This document shows, one piece after another, positions 35,229-42,873 of a DNA stretch of 64,000 nucleotides (position 1 is its first letter; each line of letters starts with the position of its first letter). Where the stretch lies: contig NZ_JAKKUT010000002.1 in the NCBI RefSeq assembly GCF_029582805.1, positions 62,001-126,000 on the forward strand. Reading direction: 5' to 3'. Source of the DNA: Candidatus Synechococcus calcipolaris G9. GTDB lineage: Bacteria > Cyanobacteriota > Cyanobacteriia > Thermosynechococcales > Thermosynechococcaceae. Made by a program: the position numbers and the translations under genes. A model generated the notes under the pieces. The model made no database searches and was not told the DNA's origin. It saw nothing but the letters and a program-made list of their open reading frames with translations.

Positions 35229-37448
35229 ATGAATATTCAGCGATGGGTGAATCGGGGCGATCGCCAACTTCTATTCTTAGGAGTTCTGGCATTCATCATT
35301 GCGTTGTTAGCCCAAGTGGATTGGCGCAATACTCTACCCAATTTGCTGGGTTTCTGGCACAGTGGTCAGGCGATGTTTCGGCCCCAAGGCAACACCCTAG
35401 AAGTTCTCCTATTACCTGCCTTTATTTGGGTTGCCGTTACCTTTTTTCTAAAAGAAATTTCCCCGCGCCCGACCTTTTGGACCCGGATCATTGTCAGTAT
35501 GGGGATTGCCCTATTGGGAATTCGCTACGAACTGTGGCGTTTTTTTGGCAGCCTCAATTTAGATGATCCCCTCAATGGCACGTTGTCGGTCATTTTATTT
35601 TTGGCGGAACTTCTCACCGTCGTGAATACGGTCACGTTTTTTGTTCACACGATTTTTTCCATTGACCGTAGCCCCGAAGCCGATCGCCTCAGCCAGGATG
35701 TGATCAGTGGAACCTACCAACCGACGGTGGATGTGGTCATTCCCACCTATAACGAAGGGGTGGATATTTTGCGACGGTCGGTGATTGGTTGCCAGGCGAT
35801 GGAGTACGCTAATAAAACCATTTACCTATTGGATGATACTCGGCGGCCGGCGGTGCGGGCCCTAGCGGCGGAATTGGGCTGTGAATACCGCGATCGCCCG
35901 GATAACCGTCATGCCAAGGCGGGAAATATTAACCATGCCCTTCCCTCCATGAACGGGGAAATTATGGTTGTCTTTGATGCGGATTTTGTACCCAGTCGCC
36001 ACTTTTTAACCCGAACTGTGGGCTTTTTCCAGGATGAAAATACGGCCCTCCTGCAAACCCCCCAACACTTTTTTAATGAAGACCCCATTGCCGTCAATCT
36101 CGGTCTAGAAGGGATTCTCAATAACGAGCAAACCCTCTTTTTCCGCTACATTCAACCGAGTCGGGACTTTTTTAACTCCGTCGTTTGTTGTGGAACCTGC
36201 TTCCTGATCCGGCGATCGGCCCTAGATGAAATTGGCGGGATTCCCACGGAAAGTATCACCGAAGATTATTTCACCTCGATCCAAATGCAATCTAGGGGCT
36301 ATCGAGTCAAATATTTGAATGAAGCCCTAGCGGCGGGGATGTCACCGGAAACCATTAGTGCCTATATTAATCAACGACTGCGTTGGGGCCAGGGAACCCT
36401 GCAATCCCTGTTCTCTAAGGCAAATTTTCTTACGGTTCCCAATCTCCATTGGTGGGAGCGGGCATCCCATTGCCTGAGTATTGTCTATTGGTTTTTAGCC
36501 CTACCTCGGGTCATTTTTTTAGTGATGCCCTTGGCCTTTCTCCTGTTTGGGTTGGCTCCCCTACGGGCGACGATTAACGAAATTCTCTATTTTTATTTGC
36601 CCTACTATCTGGCGAATATTATGGCCTTCTCCTGGTTAACGGAGGGGCGGCGATCGGCCTTTTGGTCCGATGTATATGAAACGATTTTATGTGTACCCAT
36701 GGCCATGACGATTTTTGTCACCCTGGTCAGTCCAGGGGCCAAGCCCTTCAAAGTTACCCCTAAGGGGGATATTGACTCTAGCAACATTACGATTAACTGG
36801 CCCCTGATTCGCCCCTTAATGGTGGTGATGGTCTTATCCATTGTCGGAATTATCTACCGCACGGTGAGTATTCAAACAACCATTGTTAATCCAGATAGTT
36901 TGGCGGTGAACTTGGTGTGGTCAGTTTACAATCTATCTCTGCTTTTAATTTGTATGCTAGTAGCGATCGATGTCCCCCAGCGGCGACATACTCGGTTTTT
37001 ACGGCGGGAAGCCTGTGAATTGCAAATTGGTCAGGGACGATTTCGGGGCTATACCGTGGATATGTCGGAAGAGGGGGCGCGGATTCTCTTGGATCGCTAT
37101 GATGGCGAAGATTCCACCGAGGCGATCGCCCCAGGGGATGTCAATGCCACCTTCCAGGGGAAATTTCGCCTCCTCCCCCCCAGTTCCCTGACCAACTTAC
37201 CCCTAAAAGCCGAACTGCGCTGGCACGCCCGCCAAAAATTAGAGTCCCTCAAAGAAGATGAGTCCACCCAAACCGCCGAAGTTCGGGTGAGCTTCCCCCA
37301 GTTATCCTTGGCAGAGCAGCGGCGTTTAATTCCCTATCTCTACTGTGAGCCAGGCCAATGGGACGACATGAAAGTGCCGGAACTTAAAACCGCCTGGGCC
37401 ATGTTCCAATCAGTGCTACGGCTCCATCCCCTAGCGGAAAGTCGCTAA
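35229..37448 (+). CDS. Cellulose-synthase-like GT2 glycosyltransferase with PilZ domain
   Basis: This 739-residue inner-membrane processive GT2 enzyme resembles BcsA and Thermosynechococcus XcsA. Membrane helices precede and follow the catalytic domain. The GT-A catalytic residues are present: DD at 202-203 (YLLDDTRRP), DAD at 250-252, TED at 344-346 and QRLRW at 382-386. A C-terminal PilZ domain carries RRHTR (585-589) and DMSEEG (611-616), the RxxxR and (D/N)xSxxG c-di-GMP motifs, so activation by c-di-GMP is expected. Known products for this family are cellulose or another beta-glucan. Chain chemistry is not provable from sequence. It follows the asparaginase gene by 19 bp. Confidence 0.9.
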   Translation: MNIQRWVNRGDRQLLFLGVLAFIIALLAQVDWRNTLPNLLGFWHSGQAMFRPQGNTLEVLLLPAFIWVAVTFFLKEISPRPTFWTRIIVSMGIALLGIRYELWRFFGSLNLDDPLNGTLSVILFLAELLTVVNTVTFFVHTIFSIDRSPEADRLSQDVISGTYQPTVDVVIPTYNEGVDILRRSVIGCQAMEYANKTIYLLDDTRRPAVRALAAELGCEYRDRPDNRHAKAGNINHALPSMNGEIMVVFDADFVPSRHFLTRTVGFFQDENTALLQTPQHFFNEDPIAVNLGLEGILNNEQTLFFRYIQPSRDFFNSVVCCGTCFLIRRSALDEIGGIPTESITEDYFTSIQMQSRGYRVKYLNEALAAGMSPETISAYINQRLRWGQGTLQSLFSKANFLTVPNLHWWERASHCLSIVYWFLALPRVIFLVMPLAFLLFGLAPLRATINEILYFYLPYYLANIMAFSWLTEGRRSAFWSDVYETILCVPMAMTIFVTLVSPGAKPFKVTPKGDIDSSNITINWPLIRPLMVVMVLSIVGIIYRTVSIQTTIVNPDSLAVNLVWSVYNLSLLLICMLVAIDVPQRRHTRFLRREACELQIGQGRFRGYTVDMSEEGARILLDRYDGEDSTEAIAPGDVNATFQGKFRLLPPSSLTNLPLKAELRWHARQKLESLKEDESTQTAEVRVSFPQLSLAEQRRLIPYLYCEPGQWDDMKVPELKTAWAMFQSVLRLHPLAESR

Positions 37449-37501
37449 GGATTTGGGAGTTGCCCTTGGCATCGCCTGTGTCCCCATATCTTCTGCGCCT
37501 G

Positions 37502-38170
37502 TCACGGCATAATGTTTGACACCACGGGGGCGGGACTGTCTGGGTCTAGGGTTTGGCCCAATTTGGCAGCGATCGCCGCGACCCAGCGTTCATCTTGACG
37601 AGTATAGCTACGGGGTGCATTGGCTCCTAAAATGAGGACTCCTTCCCGGCCAATGGGCTGGCAGATTACCCCTTGGGTATTTTCCGGTAAATAATCAAAT
37701 TCAACGCGTCCAGGATAAAGGTCGAGCTTGACTAAATAAACGGGTTTCTGGGTTGATAGCACCCGTTCAAGAATGGGCCCCACTTTCGTTAGGGTTTTGG
37801 GGGACAAAATACCTCGCCGTAAAAGGACTTGGCCTTGGTACCATACCACCAGCGATCGGGTGGCAGTATTTGTTAATAGAGTATGGGAAGCCCAAGCCAA
37901 CTCGATTTTGACCGACTCCCTTAAATCTGGCCCAAACTCAAACCCTTCAGAACCGATCAGTTGCACCACTTCCGGCGATCGCGGTTGAACCTGCTGCCAA
38001 ATCAGTCCTGTCAATACTAAAAAAGCGGCTAGAATAACCCCTACCACATCTCCCCTCGCCTGGGATTCGGTTAAGTTGGCTGTTCCCAAGCGGTTGACCA
38101 AAAGTAAGATGCCCCCCAGCCCTCCTGTAACTAAAGGGAGCAGGCGCAAAAAACGATTTGGATCATTCAT
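37502..38170 (-). CDS. Cofactor assembly of complex C protein (CCB2/CCB4 family)
   Basis: This 222-residue protein is of the family required to attach haem c(i) to cytochrome b6. Two N-terminal hydrophobic segments are followed by the conserved soluble domain (SEGFEFGPDLRESVKIELAWAS, RSLVVWYQGQVLLRRGIL, VYLVKLDLYPGRVEFDYLP, GREGVLILGANAPRSYT, DERWVAAIAAKLGQTL). The ATG at 38170 is preferred over a TTG six codons earlier. It is convergent with the glycosyltransferase gene. Confidence 0.87.
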   Translation of the reverse strand: MNDPNRFLRLLPLVTGGLGGILLLVNRLGTANLTESQARGDVVGVILAAFLVLTGLIWQQVQPRSPEVVQLIGSEGFEFGPDLRESVKIELAWASHTLLTNTATRSLVVWYQGQVLLRRGILSPKTLTKVGPILERVLSTQKPVYLVKLDLYPGRVEFDYLPENTQGVICQPIGREGVLILGANAPRSYTRQDERWVAAIAAKLGQTLDPDSPAPVVSNIMP

Positions 38171-38224
38171 CGGTAATAGACCATACACAACACCTAACTA
38201 TTGGGCAATTCGTAGAAATGGTAG

Positions 38225-38290
38225 AAAATCCTCTTGACATACTCCACCGCCCTAAAGGGTGAGGATTCTAAATCTCACGACTTAGACTTT
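38225..38290 (-). mobile_element. Remnant of an IS200/IS605-type right end
   Basis: Read on the minus strand the sequence is AGAATCCTCACCCTTTAGGG, then CGGTGGAGTATGTCAAGAGG. It contains an imperfect hairpin (38243-38265) with a TTTA loop, followed by TATGTCAAGAG. This form is typical of the right end of cyanobacterial IS200/IS605 elements, where the 3' part of the TnpB guide (omega) RNA is encoded. No tnpA or tnpB gene is nearby, so it looks like a solo end. The identification rests on memory of the motif. Confidence 0.5.
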
Positions 38291-38593
38291 CTGTTTCTTT
38301 CTATTGCTTACACACAATTCAACGAATCTACGAGTTTTCTGCGGCAACCGCTCAACAATTTTTCTACCTAAAAGCCGACACAGTTCAGTGTTTGCCGCAA
38401 AAGCTATTTTTGCTCAGACTTTGGGTAAATTCGGTAACTAAACAGGGTAAACGCATCAAATTTGTATCAGTTGTACTTGACAATAGGTCAGATGTTTTAT
38501 TTTTGCCAAAAACTAAGCAGAGCATCGGTGACCAGTTAAAGTCATCGTCTTATCTATTAGGAGAATGGCATCAACCTCTCCCCCCTTAACCTC
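38291..38593. other. Noncoding or decayed stretch between IS remnants
   Basis: About 300 bp with no convincing gene. A minus-strand frame open from 38413 to 38282 encodes about 43 residues ending RKKQKV, not recognised. The base composition is AT-rich, unlike the neighbouring core genes. Taken with its neighbours this is probably insertion-sequence debris. Confidence 0.4.
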
Positions 38594-38836
38594 ATGTCTG
38601 ATTCTGCATGGCTTTCCTCATCCATTCATCAACATTTTGGCAACATTGATGATCCTAGAGTAGAAGGGCGCTGTGCTCATCAACTTGATCCGAGCCAACT
38701 AGAGGCTCCTATGACCGAGGGCATCGTCTCAAGCCGCTCGATAGTGAGTGCTTGGTCTACAGAGCACCGACTTGTTTTAGGGCAAACCCCTGTGGATGCT
38801 GAGTCGAACGAGATAACAGCCATTCCGTCTCCTTGA
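38594..38836 (+). pseudogene. ISAs1-family transposase remnant
   Basis: This 80-codon frame joins two separated parts of an ISAs1-type transposase. The N-terminal HQHFGNIDDPRVEGR...HQL resembles the DDE_Tnp_1-associated domain (HF..L.DPRVE). The section IVSAWSTEHRLVLGQ, VDAESNEITAIP is the conserved central block. The ~80 residues normally between them and the whole C-terminal catalytic part are missing. It is an internally deleted, nonfunctional remnant. Confidence 0.7.
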
Positions 38837-39177
38837 GAAAATTCATACCCATCAACGGATTTAATCATTCATCACAGTATAAAAAGGCTCAAAAATAGTT
38901 GTGCTAGAACACCCTCTTGCCTGTAATACTGAAAACCCTATTCAGCAAAGCTTACACTGCGATCGTTCATATTTACATATTAAATGTTTATCTATTCTTG
39001 ACATTGCGATTGTTGTAGTATTATCATGGTTACATCCATATTTTACAGTAAGTTTAATAGTGTGTATGTCTAAGTAGATTGGAATGCAAACTGTCGTCTA
39101 AATCAATGGTTAAAATCTAGCAGAATAGATCAAGCATGACGCATCGCAATGAATTTCTACTATTCCACACATAAACT
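38837..39177. other. AT-rich intergenic region upstream of the 281-residue gene
   Basis: 341 bp without an evident gene. The only clear signal is a promoter-like pair at 38998-39027, listed separately. No repeat or RNA structure was recognised. Confidence 0.5.
38998..39027 (+). promoter_or_regulatory. Sigma-70-like promoter candidate
   Basis: TTGACA (38998-39003) and TATCAT (39022-39027) are separated by 18 bp. This is the best consensus-like promoter seen near the accessory genes at 39178-40147, about 150 bp upstream of the first start codon. Confidence 0.45.
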
Positions 39178-40023
39178 ATGTTTGATTATCTGAAGAGTGG
39201 CATCTCATGGTTTTTCAAACAGCACGATTTACAAAGTATTTCGTCCTTGGCTGGGATTATCGTAAGCGTAATTGTAGTTATTCAAACATTTGGTCAAATT
39301 TTTGGATGGCTATGGCGTGTACAGCAATTTACAACATCAGGGAGTAATTTTACTATATCCCCCAGCCCTTCATCTTCCGATGGTTGGAAATCGTGTGATT
39401 CTAAGGGGCAAAACACTCTGTGTATTCCAGGAAACTATTATCCAAGATATTTGCATCCCCCTTCACTTGGTCAAAAATTCAGTAAATGGTTTTTTAGAGT
39501 CAAAGCTTGGTTTTATAAGCTAGCGTCTCGATCTACCCCTTTTATTCAGAGACCTAAGTATTACTTTTCAAATTATAATTCTGCTGGTTTAGATCCAGTT
39601 TTTGATATCTTATTTCAAAATAAGACCGGGACAGATATAATCATCACAGGTCTTGGCATCGAGATATGTAGTGTTGCTCATGTAATGCAGGCTATGGGTA
39701 GCCCACCGGCACGTAAAATTGAATTTTTAGAAAAATATATATTGCAGATACCAGACATTAATCAGGAGATGCGTGACAGAGGTCTTTGGAATGATCCTCG
39801 AGTTCTTGAAACACAGAGTGTAAATCGGAAAATTTCAGTAGAGAAATTTCAAGATATGGTTTCTATCGAGCGTGATGGGACTTTTCGATATGAGCTTTGG
39901 CTGAATGGCTACGTCAAAAACATTCCGACAGAATCAATAATTCGTCTATGGCTTCAAAGCAATGAAAGCTCAGTATTTTGGTCCCCGTATATAAGGCTAA
40001 CACACATTAGCTATGAAAACTGA
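39178..40023 (+). CDS. Unknown membrane-anchored protein
   Basis: This 281-residue protein is not recognised. One hydrophobic segment (about residues 21-45, LAGIIVSVIVVIQTFGQIFGW) follows a short N-terminus. The rest is soluble and has a beta-rich character (DPVFDILFQNKTGTDIIITGLGIEI, RDGTFRYELWLNGYVKNIP, IIRLWLQSNES). Low GC content sets it apart from the core genes and suggests transfer. A consensus-like promoter lies 150 bp upstream. A 44-codon gene overlaps its 3' end by 11 bp. Confidence 0.7.
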   Translation: MFDYLKSGISWFFKQHDLQSISSLAGIIVSVIVVIQTFGQIFGWLWRVQQFTTSGSNFTISPSPSSSDGWKSCDSKGQNTLCIPGNYYPRYLHPPSLGQKFSKWFFRVKAWFYKLASRSTPFIQRPKYYFSNYNSAGLDPVFDILFQNKTGTDIIITGLGIEICSVAHVMQAMGSPPARKIEFLEKYILQIPDINQEMRDRGLWNDPRVLETQSVNRKISVEKFQDMVSIERDGTFRYELWLNGYVKNIPTESIIRLWLQSNESSVFWSPYIRLTHISYEN

Positions 40024-40147
40024 TTTTGTCATTCCAACCCAGTTCCTATTTATCTCTACTGTCGTCTTTTCTTTTGGTTTCTTTCGCTACAGTGACAAAG
40101 CTGTTCATACCAAGTGTGCCCTAACTATTCTTTGGATAAGAAATTAG
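40013..40147 (+). CDS. Possible small membrane protein overlapping the previous gene
   Basis: A 44-residue frame starts at an ATG 11 bp before the end of the 281-residue gene. It reads MKTDFVIPTQFLFISTV, then VFSFGFFRYSDKAV and a basic C-terminus (ILWIRN). One hydrophobic segment spans about residues 10-24. The overlap suggests translational coupling. It ends 9 bp before the kinase gene. It is too short for statistical support, and no homologue was recognised. Confidence 0.4.
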   Translation: MKTDFVIPTQFLFISTVVFSFGFFRYSDKAVHTKCALTILWIRN

Positions 40148-40156
40148 CCCTGTAAC

Positions 40157-40804
40157 ATGATTGAAATTAATGATGCGGTTGAAATGCTTATCGCTAAGCG
40201 TGCATTAATGCCAGATCAGCAGGCTATGCTAGTGGCAATTTCAGGAATTGATGGTTCTGGAAAGGGCTACATTTCAGGAAAAATTGCAGCGATGCTTTTG
40301 CAACAACATCTACGGATAGCCAATATCAATATTGATGGATGGCTGAACCTACCTAAAAAGCGTTTTAGTCAGACTAACCCAGCCGAGCATTTTTATCGTC
40401 ATGCCCTTCGCTTTGATGAGTTATTTGCCCAACTAGTCTTTCCATTACGCGATCGCCGATCAATTTGTATTGAAGCAAATTATGCGGAGGAAACTGCCAC
40501 GGAGTATCGAAAGCACATCTATAATTTTGAGGAAATAGATGTCATTTTGCTGGAAGGCATCTATCTGTTGAAACAGGAATTTCATTCATACTATGACCTT
40601 TCACTTTGGGTTGAGTGTAGTTTTGAAACGGCATTAGAGCGGGCAATTGCACGCTCACAAGAAAGTTTGCCGCCAGATGAGACTATCAATGCCTATCAGA
40701 CCATCTATTTTCCAGCCCAAGACATTCACTTCGACCGCGACCAGCCTAAGGCAGCGGCGATAGCCATGATTAATAACGATCCGAGGCTAGGATGTGCAAC
40801 TTGA
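40157..40804 (+). CDS. Uridine kinase-like P-loop protein
   Basis: This 215-residue P-loop kinase of the uridine kinase/phosphoribulokinase group has Walker A ISGIDGSGKGY (about residues 29-39), NINIDGWLNLP for the substrate/Mg region, VILLEGIYLLK (Walker B-like) and a lid-region RAIARSQE. These proteins phosphorylate nucleosides or related small molecules. The substrate is not known. Its N-terminus (MIEINDAVEMLI) is typical of bacterial uridine-kinase-like proteins. It is on the plus strand just after the small overlapping ORF. Confidence 0.8.
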   Translation: MIEINDAVEMLIAKRALMPDQQAMLVAISGIDGSGKGYISGKIAAMLLQQHLRIANINIDGWLNLPKKRFSQTNPAEHFYRHALRFDELFAQLVFPLRDRRSICIEANYAEETATEYRKHIYNFEEIDVILLEGIYLLKQEFHSYYDLSLWVECSFETALERAIARSQESLPPDETINAYQTIYFPAQDIHFDRDQPKAAAIAMINNDPRLGCAT

Positions 40805-40907
40805 GCTTGGGTATCACCCTTCGCCTGGAAGTGAAAACGCTACACCCAATTTGATAGAGTTGACCACAATGGGGGATGATAGAGGCTGTTGGCTAGGAAA
40901 CTTAATC

Positions 40908-41642
40908 ATGGCCCCACGACTGTTTAGACGAATACTGGTTGGCATTGTGCTGGCGATCGCCAGTGTGACATTGATTGCCTGTAACCCGTTGGATTCTATC
41001 GCAGATGATTCTGTAGCTGACACCAGTTCTGTACCGGGAGCACAAAGCCCAACCCCTATGGCTAATTTACCGCGCCTCAATGGAGAGGCTACTGTTGTTT
41101 TAACTGTCAATGATCGTCCAATTACCATCCAAGTGAATGGTAACGCTGCCCCTGTCACTGCCGGAAATTTTGTGGATTTAGTCGAGCGCGGCGTATATGA
41201 CGGCACCGTTTTTCACCGCGTTGTTAAAAGCCCGTCTCCCTTTGTGGTGCAAGGGGGAGACCCCCAAGGTAAAGACCCTTCTTTCCCCGTTGCTCGCCTA
41301 GGAACCGGATCATTTGTCAATCCAGAAACCGGTAGCCCCCGTTACATTCCCCTCGAAATTTTACCCAAGGGGGGAAGTGAACCCGTCTATAGTCAAGCGG
41401 GAAAGGTTAAATCCCCGGAACTCACCCATCAGCGGGGTGCCGTTGCCATGGCGCGATCGCAGATGCCCGATTCAGCATCAGCGCAGTTTTATATTGCCCT
41501 AAGTCAACTGGATTTTCTAGATGGTGACTATGCTGTATTTGGCGTTGTCTCCGAGGGGATGGACGTAGTGGACGATATTCAACAGGGCGATCGCATCCAA
41601 TCGGCGGAAGTGACTGCTGGCCTGGAAAACTTACAAAAGTAG
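40908..41642 (+). CDS. Lipoprotein peptidyl-prolyl cis-trans isomerase (cyclophilin)
   Basis: This is a periplasmic or thylakoid-lumen cyclophilin that catalyses proline isomerisation. It is 244 residues. A signal sequence (RRILVGIVLAIASVTLIAC) ends in a lipobox LIAC, so the mature protein is probably a lipoprotein. The cyclophilin domain has VTAGNFVDLVERGVYDGTVFHRVV, FVVQGGDPQG, GAVAMARSQMPDSASAQFYI and LDGDYAVFGVVSEGMDVV. ATG 40908 with AGGAA eight bases upstream gives the clean signal peptide. Earlier in-frame starts add only hydrophilic residues. Confidence 0.88.
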   Translation: MAPRLFRRILVGIVLAIASVTLIACNPLDSIADDSVADTSSVPGAQSPTPMANLPRLNGEATVVLTVNDRPITIQVNGNAAPVTAGNFVDLVERGVYDGTVFHRVVKSPSPFVVQGGDPQGKDPSFPVARLGTGSFVNPETGSPRYIPLEILPKGGSEPVYSQAGKVKSPELTHQRGAVAMARSQMPDSASAQFYIALSQLDFLDGDYAVFGVVSEGMDVVDDIQQGDRIQSAEVTAGLENLQK

Positions 41643-41699
41643 CCCCTTATTTCCCTTCTTTAAGGTTTTCTGCTCCCTAACAAGCTAAAAGAAATTGCC

Positions 41700-42839
41700 A
41701 TGAGTCCTTTGGATGTGGTGATTACTGGCCTGGGTCTTTCGACGGCCCTAGGCTGGGATGCCGTTACAAGCTGGTCAGCCTACCATAGCGGTGAATGTGG
41801 TCTCAGGTTCCAGCAACCCTTTCCGGAATTACCCGCCCAACTCCTCGGCCGCCTGAATCAACGCCTGAGTTTAGGGGAATTACTCCAAGTTCTCGTCCTG
41901 GAAAGTTTAAGGGATGGAAATTTGAGTCCCGGTTTAGAGAATACGGGAGTGGTTGTGGGTTCAAGTCGCAGCCATCAATGCCAATGGGAGGCCTGGTTAC
42001 GGGAAGCGTTGAACGGGCCTCAAACCAGCGATCTATCGGACTGGTTAAATTACTTACCCGGAACGGTGTCCAGGGACGTGGCCTGTTTCGCTCAGAGTTG
42101 CGGCCCGGTTCTAAATCCAACGGCAGCCTGTGCAACGGGTCTGTGGGCGATCGCCTTGGGCTGTTTATTACTGGAATCGGGCCAGTGTGAACGGGTCATT
42201 GCTGGGGCTGTGGAAAAACCGATTACGCCCCTCACCTTAGCGGGTTTTGCGCGGATGGGAGTTCCAGCGCAAACGCGGGTAGCTCCCTTTGATCGTCAAC
42301 GTCAGGGATTGGGCTTGGCGGAGGGTGGGGCCCTACTGATCCTAGAATCAAGGGAAATGGCAGAAAAACGGGGAGCAAAAATCTATGGCCGGGTTTTAGG
42401 GGTGGGTTTAAGTGCCGATGCTGACCAATTAGCTGCTCCTAGCTCCAACCAAGGGGGGGCGATCGCCGCGGTTCAAAAAAGTTTAGCCCAAGCAGGACTA
42501 CAGCCCCACCAGATCAGTTATATCCATGCCCACGGCACCGGTACAATCCTAAACGATCGAAGTGAAGCGGCCTGGATTCAGCACCTATTCGGAAATGGTA
42601 TCCCCGTTACCAGCCATAAGGGGGCGATCGGTCATACTCTGGGAGCGTCCGGGGCAATTAGCGCAGCATTTTCATGCCTCTCCCTGCGGGATCAGATTAT
42701 CCCCCCCTGTGTTGGCTGCCACGACCCTGAGTTTGACATAGACATTGTTCTTACACCCCGATCTACCAACGTTGAAACTATTCTTTGCTGTAGCTATGGC
42801 TTTGGTGGCCAAAATGCTGCTGTTATCTTCTCTCAATAA
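41700..42839 (+). CDS. Beta-ketoacyl-ACP synthase (FabF-like)
   Basis: This 379-residue thiolase-fold condensing enzyme has the catalytic triad Cys144 (TAACATG), His278 (HAHGTGT) and His312 (GHTLGASG), with Lys307 also in place. It extends acyl chains on ACP by decarboxylative condensation with malonyl-ACP. It is about 30 residues shorter than typical FabF and is probably the second, accessory KAS found in many cyanobacteria rather than the main FabF. Its 3' end is convergent with the large repeat protein gene. Confidence 0.85.
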   Translation: MSPLDVVITGLGLSTALGWDAVTSWSAYHSGECGLRFQQPFPELPAQLLGRLNQRLSLGELLQVLVLESLRDGNLSPGLENTGVVVGSSRSHQCQWEAWLREALNGPQTSDLSDWLNYLPGTVSRDVACFAQSCGPVLNPTAACATGLWAIALGCLLLESGQCERVIAGAVEKPITPLTLAGFARMGVPAQTRVAPFDRQRQGLGLAEGGALLILESREMAEKRGAKIYGRVLGVGLSADADQLAAPSSNQGGAIAAVQKSLAQAGLQPHQISYIHAHGTGTILNDRSEAAWIQHLFGNGIPVTSHKGAIGHTLGASGAISAAFSCLSLRDQIIPPCVGCHDPEFDIDIVLTPRSTNVETILCCSYGFGGQNAAVIFSQ

Positions 42840-42873
42840 ATATCTCAAAGTACCAAAATCAAACAGCAAACTT

